A program made the translations under genes and the position numbers. Positions 25,427 to 33,008 of a stretch of 35,467 nucleotides of DNA are shown here, one piece after another (position 1 is the first letter of the stretch; the number at the start of each line of letters is the position of its first letter). This DNA comes from Ramlibacter sp. (lineage in GTDB: Bacteria > Pseudomonadota > Gammaproteobacteria > Burkholderiales > Burkholderiaceae_C). The DNA is taken from NCBI GenBank assembly GCA_019449555.1, contig JAGRPN010000350.1, positions 1-35,467 on the forward strand. Direction: 5' to 3'. Below the pieces are notes generated by a model, which saw nothing but the letters and a program-made list of their open reading frames with translations, was not told the origin of the DNA and did no database searches.

Positions 25427-26080
25427 TCAATGCAGATCGGGCTGGTACACGCCGCGCGCGATGTACACGCTGCCCATCAGTGCGCTGTGCACCTGGACAT
25501 CCGTGAGGCGCCGCGCGAGCTTGTCCCAGGGATGCCCCAGGCCTTCCAGCGACGTGACGGAGTACATCGCCGCCAGCAGCACGAAAGCGTTCGCCGGCCA
25601 GACCCACGGCGGCGCCCACTGCAGCCCCGAGGCGACCACGCGTGCACCGCGCTTGAGGTGCGCGAGCATGTTGCCGATCGAGGCGCTTTCGCGCAGCACG
25701 TCGTGCGTGAAATGGAACAGCGCGGCGTCGGCCAGGCCTGCCACCCGCGCCGTGGCGGCCGGTGCGCAGACCAGCTCCACGTTGTCCCAGTGCCCTTCGC
25801 GCACCCGGTCGCGCGCCTGGGCCATCATCTCCGGGCACTGCTCGATGCCCACGATGCGGCCCTCGTCGCCGACCAGGCTGTGCAGCGGCTCGAAGCTCAG
25901 GCCGGTGCCGCATCCCACGTCCAGCACGGTGTCGCCGGGCCGCAGGTCCAGGGATTCGATGGCTTCAGTGCGGATCGGCTCGAAGAGAACGAGTTCCTGG
26001 TCGTAGAAGGCGGCGCGCCGTCGGTACTGCGCGAGCGCGGCGGCGCGGTCCGGAGCCCGGCGCGTGGCGGGTAATTGCAT
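25427..26080 (-). CDS. Class I SAM-dependent methyltransferase
   Basis: This is a 217-residue methyltransferase. Motif I is VLDVGCGTGLSFEPL (residues about 44-58), followed by the acidic VGIEQCPEMM of motif II and the aromatic FHFTHDVLRES stretch. The N-terminus AQYRRRAAFYDQELVLFEPI recalls phospholipid N-methyltransferases and UbiE-like enzymes, but the substrate is not identifiable. The hydrophobic segment WVWPANAFVLLAAMYSVTSL (around residue 165) suggests membrane association. The start ATG lies 20 bases after the uspA stop without a clear ribosome site, so coupling to uspA is likely. Confidence 0.85.
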   Translation of the reverse strand: MQLPATRRAPDRAAALAQYRRRAAFYDQELVLFEPIRTEAIESLDLRPGDTVLDVGCGTGLSFEPLHSLVGDEGRIVGIEQCPEMMAQARDRVREGHWDNVELVCAPAATARVAGLADAALFHFTHDVLRESASIGNMLAHLKRGARVVASGLQWAPPWVWPANAFVLLAAMYSVTSLEGLGHPWDKLARRLTDVQVHSALMGSVYIARGVYQPDLH

Positions 26081-26100
26081 GATGAACTGCCAGAAAGAAT

Positions 26101-26538
26101 CTATTGGATGATGACCACCAGCACGCTGCATGGCGCGTGCTCGATCAGCGCGCCCGAAATCGAGCCGCGCCACCAACGGGCGGCCCAGCTGTCCAGGTGC
26201 TTGTGGCCCACGACGATCAGGTTGGCCTCGATCTTGCGCGCATAGCGCGTGATCTCGTCCACCGCTTCGCCGACCAGGACCTCGCCGCGGGCCGTGTAGC
26301 CGGCCTGCGCGAGCCGGCGCAGACCATCGTCGAGCACGGCCTGGTGTTTCTTCTTCTCGCGCTCCTCGAGCTCCATGTCGTAGACGCCGCCCTCCAGGCC
26401 CACGAAGCTCATGGCCGACGGCATGACAGCGATCAGGAACACCTCCGATTGGCTCCACTGCGCCAGGTCGAGGCAGTCCAACAAGGCTTTCTGCCCGGCG
26501 TCCGAGCCGTCGTAGGCCAGCAGGATTCGTTTGTACAT
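26101..26538 (-). CDS. Universal stress protein, UspA family
   Basis: This is a single-domain universal stress protein of 145 residues. It begins MYKRILLAYDGSDAGQKALL with the conserved Asp after the first strand, and near the end carries the ATP-binding pattern VVGHKHLDSWAARWWRGS followed by ALIEHAPCSVLVV. It probably binds ATP in the cytoplasm and acts under stress. A longer upstream frame exists, but the ATG at 26538 gives the usual start and has GGAGAG before it. A sigma-70-like promoter lies 41-69 bases upstream, so it is separate from the cobalamin operon, with the methyltransferase downstream. Confidence 0.92.
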   Translation of the reverse strand: MYKRILLAYDGSDAGQKALLDCLDLAQWSQSEVFLIAVMPSAMSFVGLEGGVYDMELEEREKKKHQAVLDDGLRRLAQAGYTARGEVLVGEAVDEITRYARKIEANLIVVGHKHLDSWAARWWRGSISGALIEHAPCSVLVVIIQ

Positions 26539-26578
26539 GGTGCTCTCCGGGGGCGCCGACATGCGCGACGGCAGTACA

Positions 26579-26607
26579 AGCATAGACTGCCGCACGCCGC
26601 CGCACAA
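26579..26607 (-). promoter_or_regulatory. Sigma-70-like promoter of uspA
   Basis: TTGTGC (26607-26602) and TATGCT (26584-26579) are separated by exactly 17 bases, 41 bases before the uspA ATG. The spacing and hexamers are good for this GC-rich genome. Confidence 0.6.
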
Positions 26608-26619
26608 CCGAGGAAGGCC

Positions 26620-28068
26620 TCAGGCGGGTGGCGGCCCGGCCAGGTCCGCGAGGACCGGGCACGCGAAATGGCGGTCGATGAAATCCGCCAGGCCGTCGAA
26701 CACGCTTTCCAGGGTCGCCACAGTCGAGCCGAACAGCGCGTGCAGTATGGCGGCGTCCTCGAACATGCCATGCAGATACACGCCCAGCACGTTGCCGTCC
26801 TCGCCCTGCCAGCCCAGGCCGGCCGGCAGCGCGCTGCGGGCGGCCGGCATCCCCGCGTGCTGGCAGGTGCGGCCCTGGTGGATCTCGTAGCCGCGCATCG
26901 TGACGCCGGACAGCGTGGACCAGGGACCGGTGAGCGCCTCGAAGCTCGCCTGCGTGCGCTTGACGGTCTTGGCCGGCTCGAACACCGTCACGAGCGGCAG
27001 CAGCCCCAGGCCGGGCCCGTTGCCATCGATCTGCTGCGGATCGACCAGCGCCTCGCCCAGCATCTGCAGGCCGCCGCAGATGCCCAGCACGGCGCCGCCT
27101 CCGGCCGCGTGCAGCGCGATGGCGGCGTCCAGCCCCTGCGCTCGCAGCCAGGCGAGATCGCCGGCCGTGTGCTTGGAGCCGGGCAGCACGATCCAGTCGG
27201 CTGCGGCCACGTCGGCGGGGCTGCGCGCCCACACCAGCCGCACGCCAGCCACGTTCCTGAGCGGCTGGAATTCGTCGAGGTTGCTGATGCGCGGATAGGC
27301 GATCACTGCGATGGTGCGGCTCACCGCGCCCGGCGCCGTGCTGCGGTCGTCGAACACGCCGTCTTCCTCGGGCAGGCCGTGGTGCCACCACATGGGCAGC
27401 GTGGCGACCACCGGAACGCCGGTCAGGTCCCGCAGCATCTGCGGCGCGGGCGCCAGCAGCGCGGCGTCGCCGCGGAACTTGTTGAGCACGAAGCCGCGGA
27501 TCAGGCTGCGCTCGTCGGGCCGCAACAGCGACCAGGTGCCATACAGGTGCGCGAACGCGCCGCCCCGGTCGATGTCCGTCACCAAGAGGCAGCGGGCATC
27601 GGCATATTGCGCGACGCGCATGTTGACGATATCGCTGTCCCTCAGGTTGATCTCCGCGGGCGAGCCGGCGCCTTCGATCACCACGACATCGTTCTCGGCC
27701 CGCAACTCGTCGAGGCAGCGCGCGACCACCGGCCACACGCGCTCGCCGCGGCTGCGCCACGGTAGTTGCGTGAGTTCCTCGTCCACCTGCCCAAGCAGCA
27801 CGACCTGGCTGTGGGTGTCGCGCTCGGGCTTGAGCAAGAGCGGGTTCATGCGGACCTCGGGCTCGGCCCGCGCCGCCAGCGCCTGGAAGTACTGCGCGCT
27901 GCCGATTTCGCCGCCGGCCACCACGCGTGCGTTGTTGCTCATGTTCTGCGCCTTGAACGGCGCGACCTTCAGGCCCTGGCGCGCATACCAGCGGCACAGC
28001 GCGGTGGCCAGCCAGCTCTTGCCGGCGCCGCTGGTCGTGCCCAGCACCATCACGCAGCGCGCCGTCAT
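26620..28068 (-). CDS. cobQ: Cobyric acid synthase CobQ
   Basis: CobQ amidates four side-chain carboxylates of adenosylcobyrinate a,c-diamide using glutamine and ATP. The 482-residue protein begins with the P-loop-like VLGTTSGAGKSWLATALCRW and the family signature APFKAQNMSNN. The central RDSDIVNMRVAQYADA and VTDIDRGGAFAHLYGTW are typical. The C-terminal glutaminase has its cysteine in LGICGGLQMLGE (about residue 330) and its histidine in GVYLHGMFED. Length is as expected. The start used is the third of three ATGs produced by a tandem repeat at 28051-28128. It is the last gene of the cobalamin operon; an independent uspA promoter follows. Confidence 0.95.
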   Translation of the reverse strand: MTARCVMVLGTTSGAGKSWLATALCRWYARQGLKVAPFKAQNMSNNARVVAGGEIGSAQYFQALAARAEPEVRMNPLLLKPERDTHSQVVLLGQVDEELTQLPWRSRGERVWPVVARCLDELRAENDVVVIEGAGSPAEINLRDSDIVNMRVAQYADARCLLVTDIDRGGAFAHLYGTWSLLRPDERSLIRGFVLNKFRGDAALLAPAPQMLRDLTGVPVVATLPMWWHHGLPEEDGVFDDRSTAPGAVSRTIAVIAYPRISNLDEFQPLRNVAGVRLVWARSPADVAAADWIVLPGSKHTAGDLAWLRAQGLDAAIALHAAGGGAVLGICGGLQMLGEALVDPQQIDGNGPGLGLLPLVTVFEPAKTVKRTQASFEALTGPWSTLSGVTMRGYEIHQGRTCQHAGMPAARSALPAGLGWQGEDGNVLGVYLHGMFEDAAILHALFGSTVATLESVFDGLADFIDRHFACPVLADLAGPPPA

Positions 28069-28094
28069 GGCACTTCCACGCAGCGCGCCGTCAT
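28065..28094 (-). CDS. Nine-residue mini-ORF 2 before cobQ
   Basis: This frame encodes MTARCVEVP and ends in the ATGA that starts cobQ. It is identical in peptide to the preceding mini-ORF, and its first six residues equal the start of CobQ (MTARCV). It arises from the 26-bp repeat and has its own GGAAG site. It is a real reading frame in sequence, but is most likely only a re-initiation step; no peptide function is proposed. Confidence 0.4.
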   Translation of the reverse strand: MTARCVEVP

Positions 28095-28120
28095 GGCACT
28101 TCCACGCAGCGTGCCGTCAT
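28091..28120 (-). CDS. Nine-residue mini-ORF 1 between btuD and cobQ
   Basis: This frame encodes MTARCVEVP, begins in the ATGA that stops the btuD-like gene and ends in the ATGA that starts mini-ORF 2. GAGGAA lies before its ATG. This was probably the original cobQ start before the repeat expanded. Its role, if any, is in passing ribosomes to cobQ. Confidence 0.4.
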   Translation of the reverse strand: MTARCVEVP

Positions 28121-28983
28121 GGCACTTCCTCGTTCGGCAGCGACACCCATTGCCCGGCCAGCGAGTGCACGCGGATGCGGCGCTGGAACACCGCTTCCAG
28201 CGCGCGATGGGTCGCGCCCTGCGCGCAGCGGCCCTGGTGCACCACGCGGCCGGCTTCCATCAGCACCATCTCGTCGGCATGCAGCGCCATCGTGATCTCG
28301 TGCAGCACCGTGAGCGCCGTGCCGCCGCGCTCCACATGGCGGCGCACGATGCGCAGCCAGTCGGCCTGGTGCGGCGGGTCGAGGTTGGCGAGCGGCTCGT
28401 CCATCAACAGCAGCGGCGCCTGCACCGCCAGGGCGCGGGCCAGCAGCACCCGCTGGCGTTCGCCGCCCGAGAGGCTGCCCAGCGGGCGATCGCGCCAGTC
28501 CCAGCATTGCGTTTCGCGCATGGCCGCTTCCACCGCGGCCCGATCGTTCGCACTCGGCGCGCCCAGCCACGGCTGGTGCGGCAACCGCCCCAGCATCACG
28601 ACGTCCTGCGCGAGCAGGTCCTCCGCGCCGCCCTGGTTCTGGCCCAGCCACGCGAGGGTGCGCGCGCGCTCCCGATGGGTCCAGGCCGAAGCCTCGCGAC
28701 CCAGCAATTGCACGCGCCCTTCGTGCGGCAGCAATTCCGCCAGCGCCTTGAGCAGCGTCGTCTTGCCCGCGCCGTTCGGGCCGACGATGGCCGTCCAGCG
28801 GCCGGCCGGCAGCGCGAGGTCGATGCCACGCAATACTTCGACGCCGCCCAGCGTCACGCGCACGCCGTCGGCCAGCAACGCGATCGGCGTGCGGCGGTGC
28901 TCCTGGACGCCGGCGGGCATGGCGCCGGGCGTCACGTCGTCGCCGCGAGCGGCAGTCAAACCGGCCGCCGATGCATGAGCCAT
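28117..28983 (-). CDS. btuD: Cobalamin ABC transporter ATP-binding protein (BtuD type)
   Basis: This is the ATPase of the vitamin B12 importer, 288 residues. Walker A GPNGAGKTT begins at residue 68; LSGGERQRVLLARAL is the signature, LLLMDEPLANLDP the Walker B, and VLHEI the switch histidine region. The N-terminus from the ATG at 28983 is about 20-30 residues longer than usual and overlaps the permease by 28 bases; I keep it because GGAGG stands nine bases upstream, whereas Met22 (28920) has no ribosome site. The stop overlaps the first cobQ-derived mini-ORF as ATGA. Binding protein and permease genes lie directly upstream, and the operon has a B12 riboswitch, so cobalamin or a precursor is the likely cargo. 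Confidence 0.9.
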   Translation of the reverse strand: MAHASAAGLTAARGDDVTPGAMPAGVQEHRRTPIALLADGVRVTLGGVEVLRGIDLALPAGRWTAIVGPNGAGKTTLLKALAELLPHEGRVQLLGREASAWTHRERARTLAWLGQNQGGAEDLLAQDVVMLGRLPHQPWLGAPSANDRAAVEAAMRETQCWDWRDRPLGSLSGGERQRVLLARALAVQAPLLLMDEPLANLDPPHQADWLRIVRRHVERGGTALTVLHEITMALHADEMVLMEAGRVVHQGRCAQGATHRALEAVFQRRIRVHSLAGQWVSLPNEEVP

Positions 28984-29948
28984 ATCAGATAGCCTCCGCC
29001 CAGGACGGCGGTCAGCACGCCCACGGGCAATTCCTGCGGCGCGAGCAGCCAACGCGCCAGCACGTCCGCCGCCAGCAGCAGCACGCCACCGGTGAGTGCG
29101 GCAAGCGGCAGCAGCCAGCGGTGGGTCGGCTTCACGGCCGCGCGCACGAGGTGCGGCGCGACCAAGCCGATGAACGCGATCAGGCCGACCTGCGCGACGG
29201 CCGCGCCGGTGGCCAATGCCATCACGCCGATCAATACGATCCGCACCGGCGTGAGCGCGATGCCCAGGCTCGCGGCAGTCGTCTCGCCGAGCGACAACGC
29301 ATCCAGCGCGCGGCTGAACACGACCGCGACGGCGAGACCGGCCACCAGCAGCAACGCGAGCAAGCCCACGCCGGCCCAGCCGAGAAAGCCGGTCGACCCG
29401 AGCAGGAACGCCTGCATCGCCCGCATGATGTCCGGCACCCAGAACATCACCAGTGCCGCGAGCGCCCCGAACACCATCCCGACCACGACACCGGCGAGCA
29501 ACAGGCGCAACGTGTGCTGCACGCCCTTGGCGAGTGCGAGTGTCACCAGCACGGCCGCCACCGCGCCGGCAAAGGCCGCGCCGGTCAAGCCCAGGCCCTG
29601 CAGCCAGCCGCCACTGCCCGCCGCCGGCACAGCGCCGATCAGCACGAGCAGCACGGCGACACCGAGCGCCGCGCCGGTGGCGCTTCCCAGCAGGTAAGGA
29701 TCGGCCAGCGGATTGCGAAACAGCCCCTGCGCGACGGCGCCGGCCAGCCCGAGCAAGGCCCCCGCGCACCAGGCGCCGAGCGTGCGCGGCAGGCGGATGT
29801 CCCACAGGATGGCCGACGAGGCGTCGCCCGCAACTCCCCATACCGGCTCCCAGCCGAGGCTGCCGACCGCCACGCCGGCAGCGCAGAGCAGCGCGCTGGC
29901 CGCGAGCAGGAGCAGCGCCAAGCCAGCGGGAGAGCGCGCTTTGCTCAT
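28956..29948 (-). CDS. btuC: Cobalamin ABC transporter permease (BtuC/FecCD type)
   Basis: This is an inner-membrane permease of 330 residues with about ten hydrophobic helices. Family motifs include DIRLPRTLGAWCAGALLGLA, then GAVAQGLFRNPLADPYLLG, GFLGWAG, and VGLIAFIGLVAPHLVRA, the cytoplasmic loop that docks on the ATPase, and close to the end LPVGVLTAVLGGGYLIWL. The ATG overlaps the btuF stop as ATGA. It should form the importer with the adjacent ATPase and binding protein. Fe-siderophore permeases share this fold, but the B12 riboswitch and cob genes settle the role. Confidence 0.92.
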   Translation of the reverse strand: MSKARSPAGLALLLLAASALLCAAGVAVGSLGWEPVWGVAGDASSAILWDIRLPRTLGAWCAGALLGLAGAVAQGLFRNPLADPYLLGSATGAALGVAVLLVLIGAVPAAGSGGWLQGLGLTGAAFAGAVAAVLVTLALAKGVQHTLRLLLAGVVVGMVFGALAALVMFWVPDIMRAMQAFLLGSTGFLGWAGVGLLALLLVAGLAVAVVFSRALDALSLGETTAASLGIALTPVRIVLIGVMALATGAAVAQVGLIAFIGLVAPHLVRAAVKPTHRWLLPLAALTGGVLLLAADVLARWLLAPQELPVGVLTAVLGGGYLIWLMHRRPV

Positions 29949-30847
29949 CGCGCGATCTCCTTCACGCGGCCCTGGAGGCAGTCGACCATCAGCTGTGCGG
30001 CTTGCGCCATGCGCGGGCCGGGCCGCACCAGCAGGTCGCCCTGCTGCGCGCTGAACACGCAGACGCGCCCGTCTCGCACCGCGCGGATCCGGTCCCAGCC
30101 CGGGCGCTGCCCGAGCGCCTGCGCATAGCGCTCCGAAATCATGATGACCTGCGGATTGGCGCGCACCACGAACTCGGGATTGAGCTTCGGGAACGGCCCG
30201 AGCCGGCCGGGCACGATGTTGGCCGCGCCCACGCGCGCCAGCAATTCGCCAATGAATGAAGACTCGCTGGCGGCGTACGGGCCGCTGTTCACCTCGAAAT
30301 AGACCGTCGTGCCGCGCAGGCCGGCCGGCAGGCTGCGGGCCACCGAGTCCAGCTCGGACTCCAGCCGTTCCCACGCAACGGGCGCATCCTGCGCACCGAG
30401 CGCCAGGCCGATCTTCGCCCAGGCACGCCGCACGTCCGCCAGGCTCCTGGGTTGCAGCGCCAGCACCTTGATGCCCGCCGCTTCGAGCCGGCCTACCGCA
30501 CGCGAGGAGGCATAGACGATCACGAGGTCCGGTTCGAGCGCGACGATCCGTTCGATGTTCGCGTCATCCAGGCCGCCGAGGCGCGGCAGCCGACGCACCG
30601 CGTCCGGCCAGTCGGAATAGCTGTCCACGCCGACCAGCCGGGCGCAGGCCCCGAGCTGGCAAACGATCTCCGTGAAGCCCGGCATCATCGTGACGACGCG
30701 CCGCGGGGGCTGCGGCAGATCGAGCACGTGGCCGCGGTCGTCCGCCACCTGGACGGCGCCCGCATGCAGGGCGAGCGCGCACAGCAGGGCGACGACAAGG
30801 TGCCCCAGCGCCCGTCGCCCGCCTGTCCGGCAACGGTATTCAGCCAT
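29945..30847 (-). CDS. btuF: Periplasmic cobalamin-binding protein (BtuF type)
   Basis: This is a 300-residue binding protein of the helical-backbone class. A signal peptide is present (ALGHLVVALLCALALHAGA, cleaved near AVQVAD). The mature chain shows RVVTMMPGFTEIVCQLGA, then LVGVDSYSDWPDAVRRLPRL, GGLDDANIERIVALEPDLVI and NIVPGRLGPFPKLNPEFVV, all typical of BtuF-like proteins. It overlaps the upstream signal-less paralogue by eight bases and the permease gene by ATGA. It is expected to hand cobalamin or cobinamide to BtuCD. Confidence 0.9.
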   Translation of the reverse strand: MAEYRCRTGGRRALGHLVVALLCALALHAGAVQVADDRGHVLDLPQPPRRVVTMMPGFTEIVCQLGACARLVGVDSYSDWPDAVRRLPRLGGLDDANIERIVALEPDLVIVYASSRAVGRLEAAGIKVLALQPRSLADVRRAWAKIGLALGAQDAPVAWERLESELDSVARSLPAGLRGTTVYFEVNSGPYAASESSFIGELLARVGAANIVPGRLGPFPKLNPEFVVRANPQVIMISERYAQALGQRPGWDRIRAVRDGRVCVFSAQQGDLLVRPGPRMAQAAQLMVDCLQGRVKEIAR

Positions 30848-31661
30848 GCGCCGCCGCCCATTCCATGACGATCCGATGCAGTTGCTGCGCGCCGTCGGTG
30901 AGCGCCGCCGGACCAGGCTGCAGGATGTCGGCCGACTTGATCTCGAACAGGCGGCCTTCGCGCACTGCGTTCACCTTGTCCCAGCCGGCACGCGCCGCCA
31001 CTTTCTCCGGCCTGAATTTCTTGCCGCACCACGAGCCGACAATGATGTCGGGATTGCGCCGCGCGATCTCGGCGCCGTCGGCGATGATCCGGTCCTTGCC
31101 CAGGGGCTGCGCGGCCAGTTCGGGAAAGCAGTCGTCGCCGCCCGCGATCGAGACGAGTTCCGAAACCCAACGGATCGCGCTGATGTGCGGCTCGTCCCAT
31201 TCCTCGAAAAACACCTTCGGCCGGCGCGGCAGTGCGCTCGCTTCAGCGGCCATCGCGGCGAGCCGCTCGCGCATGGTTTCCATGAGCGCGAGCCCCCGCT
31301 GCGCCTGTCCGACCATCGCCGCGACCTGGTACATCATCGAGAAGATCTCCGCGACGCTGCGCTGGTTGAAGATCGTGACCTGCACGCCCTTGCGTACGAG
31401 TTCGGCGGCGATGTCGGCCTGCAGGTCGGAAAAACCGAACACGCAATCGGGCCGCAGTTCCAGGATCCTGTCGATCCTGGCGTTCAGGAACGCGCTGACT
31501 TTGGGCTTTTCTTCGCGGGCGCGGCGCGGTCGCACCGTGTAGCCCGAAATGCCCACGATGCGCGCCTCCTCGCCGAGCAGGTACAGCCACTCGGTCGTTT
31601 CTTCGGTGAGGCAGACGATGCGCTGCGGGCCACGCGTGATGTCGATGGTCAATGGGGTCAT
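30840..31661 (-). CDS. BtuF-like cobalamin-binding protein without signal peptide
   Basis: This is a 273-residue protein of the same binding-protein fold as the next gene, shown by RIVCLTEETTEWLYLLGE, then RIVGISGYTVRPRRAREEKP, KVSAFLNARIDRILELRPDC and RNPDIIVGSW. It starts MTPLTIDITRGPQ with no hydrophobic leader, and no in-frame upstream codons supply one, since that region is the cobB coding end. It should therefore stay in the cytoplasm. The ATG overlaps the cobB stop as ATGA. It may hold or deliver corrinoids inside the cell between importer and CobB/CobQ; this is inference, and an unusual export route cannot be excluded. Confidence 0.82.
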   Translation of the reverse strand: MTPLTIDITRGPQRIVCLTEETTEWLYLLGEEARIVGISGYTVRPRRAREEKPKVSAFLNARIDRILELRPDCVFGFSDLQADIAAELVRKGVQVTIFNQRSVAEIFSMMYQVAAMVGQAQRGLALMETMRERLAAMAAEASALPRRPKVFFEEWDEPHISAIRWVSELVSIAGGDDCFPELAAQPLGKDRIIADGAEIARRNPDIIVGSWCGKKFRPEKVAARAGWDKVNAVREGRLFEIKSADILQPGPAALTDGAQQLHRIVMEWAAAHG

Positions 31662-32998
31662 GCCTCGCCTCCTGCGCCGAAGAGCGCCGCTACGGCCGGC
31701 GGACTGGATGGAAACCACGCGTGGAAATAGCTGGCCGCCAGGCTGCCGCGCCGCCAGAGCGCTTCTCCGCGCTCGCCCGGACCGGCTTCGTCCGGGCCGA
31801 AGGTGCGCTGCGCCACCGGCAGTGATGTCTCGCAGCGCGAGAAGTGAAATGTGTGGCCGCGCAGCACACCGCCAGGCAGCGCCAACTGCTGCGGCCCGAG
31901 CGCGGCCAGCCGCTCCTGCATCGTGACCGTGCCGGGCAACAAGCCCCACATGCGATGGCTGGTGCCGTCGCCGGTCACCAGCCGCTCGAACAGCGCCATC
32001 ATGCCGCCGCACTCGGCCCAGACCGGCCGGCCGCGCGCGACGTGATCGGCCAATGCGTCGCGCAGCGTGCTGCGGCTTGCCAGCGCCGCCGCATGAAGTT
32101 CGGGGTAACCGCCAGGCAGCCACACTGCGTCGCAGGCAGGCAACGCATCGCCGGCCAGTGGCGAGAAGAACACCAGCCGCGCGCCCAGCGCCTCCAGGCA
32201 CTCGAGGTTGGCGGGATAGATGAAATTGAAGGCCGCATCGCGCGCGACGGCGACGGTCCGGCCACTGAGCAGCGCGGGCGTCGCGCCGGTTTCGGCAGGC
32301 GCCTGGAAATCGACCGCCCAGCGCTGCAGCGCGTCCTTGTCCATTGCTCCCAAAGGCGTGTGCGCCAACAGGTCGGCCGCCGCATCGAGGCGCTGCAGCG
32401 CGTCCTGCGTTTCGGCTGCGGCGACCAGCCCCAGGTGCCGCTCGGCCAGTTGCAGCGCCGGATCGCGCGGCAGCGCGCCGAGCCAGTGCCGCGGGTCGCG
32501 CAACGCGCTGCGCAGCATCTGCGCGTGCCGTTCGCCGGCCGTGCGGTTCGCCAGCACACCCGCCCATCGCAGGCCCGGGCGGAAGTGCTCCAGGCCATAG
32601 GCCAAGGCGCCGAAGGTGCCGGCCATCGCCGACGCGTCCACCACCGCGAGCACCGGCAAGCCGAAGCGCTGCGCCAGGTCCGCGGCGCTGGGCTCGCCGT
32701 CGAACAAGCCCATCACGCCCTCCACCAATAACAGGTCGGCCTGCCCCGCCGCGCCATGCAGGCGCGCCGCGCAATCGCGCAAACCCGTCATCCAGAGGTC
32801 CAGCGAATGCACCGGCGCGCCGCTCGCCAGTTGCAGCCAATGCGGATCGAGGAAATCGGGCCCGCACTTGAAGACGCGCACATGGCGGCCGTGCCGCGTG
32901 TGCAGCCGTGCGAGCGCGGCGGTCACGGTGGTCTTGCCCTGGCCGGAAGCCGGCGCGGCGACCAGGATCGCGGGGCAGGAATGCGCGCGTGGATTCAT
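31658..32998 (-). CDS. cobB: Cobyrinic acid a,c-diamide synthase (CobB/CbiA)
   Basis: This enzyme amidates the a and c carboxylates of cobyrinate using glutamine and ATP. The 446-residue protein opens with the P-loop APASGQGKTTVTAALARLH, then VFKCGPDFLDPHWL, LLVEGVMGLFDG, and WAGVLANR. The glutaminase half has LPGGYPELHA and the catalytic cysteine in WAECGGMMAL (about residue 328), and ends with SYFHAWF, the catalytic histidine region. It starts 10 bases after btuB and overlaps the next gene by ATGA. Aerobic CobB and anaerobic CbiA cannot be told apart from this alone. Confidence 0.93.
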   Translation of the reverse strand: MNPRAHSCPAILVAAPASGQGKTTVTAALARLHTRHGRHVRVFKCGPDFLDPHWLQLASGAPVHSLDLWMTGLRDCAARLHGAAGQADLLLVEGVMGLFDGEPSAADLAQRFGLPVLAVVDASAMAGTFGALAYGLEHFRPGLRWAGVLANRTAGERHAQMLRSALRDPRHWLGALPRDPALQLAERHLGLVAAAETQDALQRLDAAADLLAHTPLGAMDKDALQRWAVDFQAPAETGATPALLSGRTVAVARDAAFNFIYPANLECLEALGARLVFFSPLAGDALPACDAVWLPGGYPELHAAALASRSTLRDALADHVARGRPVWAECGGMMALFERLVTGDGTSHRMWGLLPGTVTMQERLAALGPQQLALPGGVLRGHTFHFSRCETSLPVAQRTFGPDEAGPGERGEALWRRGSLAASYFHAWFPSSPPAVAALFGAGGEA

Positions 32999-33008
32999 GC
33001 TGCCTGCG

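Larger units (their letters stand above)
28051..28128 (-). repeat. Three tandem 26-bp repeats spanning the cobQ start
   Basis: Units lie at 28051-28076, 28077-28102 and 28103-28128. The first two are identical; the third differs by one base (T for C). Each unit carries a GGAAG ribosome site, four bases, and ATGACGGC. Because 26 is not a multiple of three, each extra copy shifts frame and ends in the next unit's ATGA. Confidence 0.95.

Noticed and set aside
25427..27997. Minus-strand frame of 856 codons that would fuse sequence to the methyltransferase
   Set aside because: The upstream part is cobQ and uspA read in another frame; the real gene starts at 26080.
28051..28128. The 26-bp repeats as a CRISPR array
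   Set aside because: The units are directly adjacent with no spacers and lie in a translation start.
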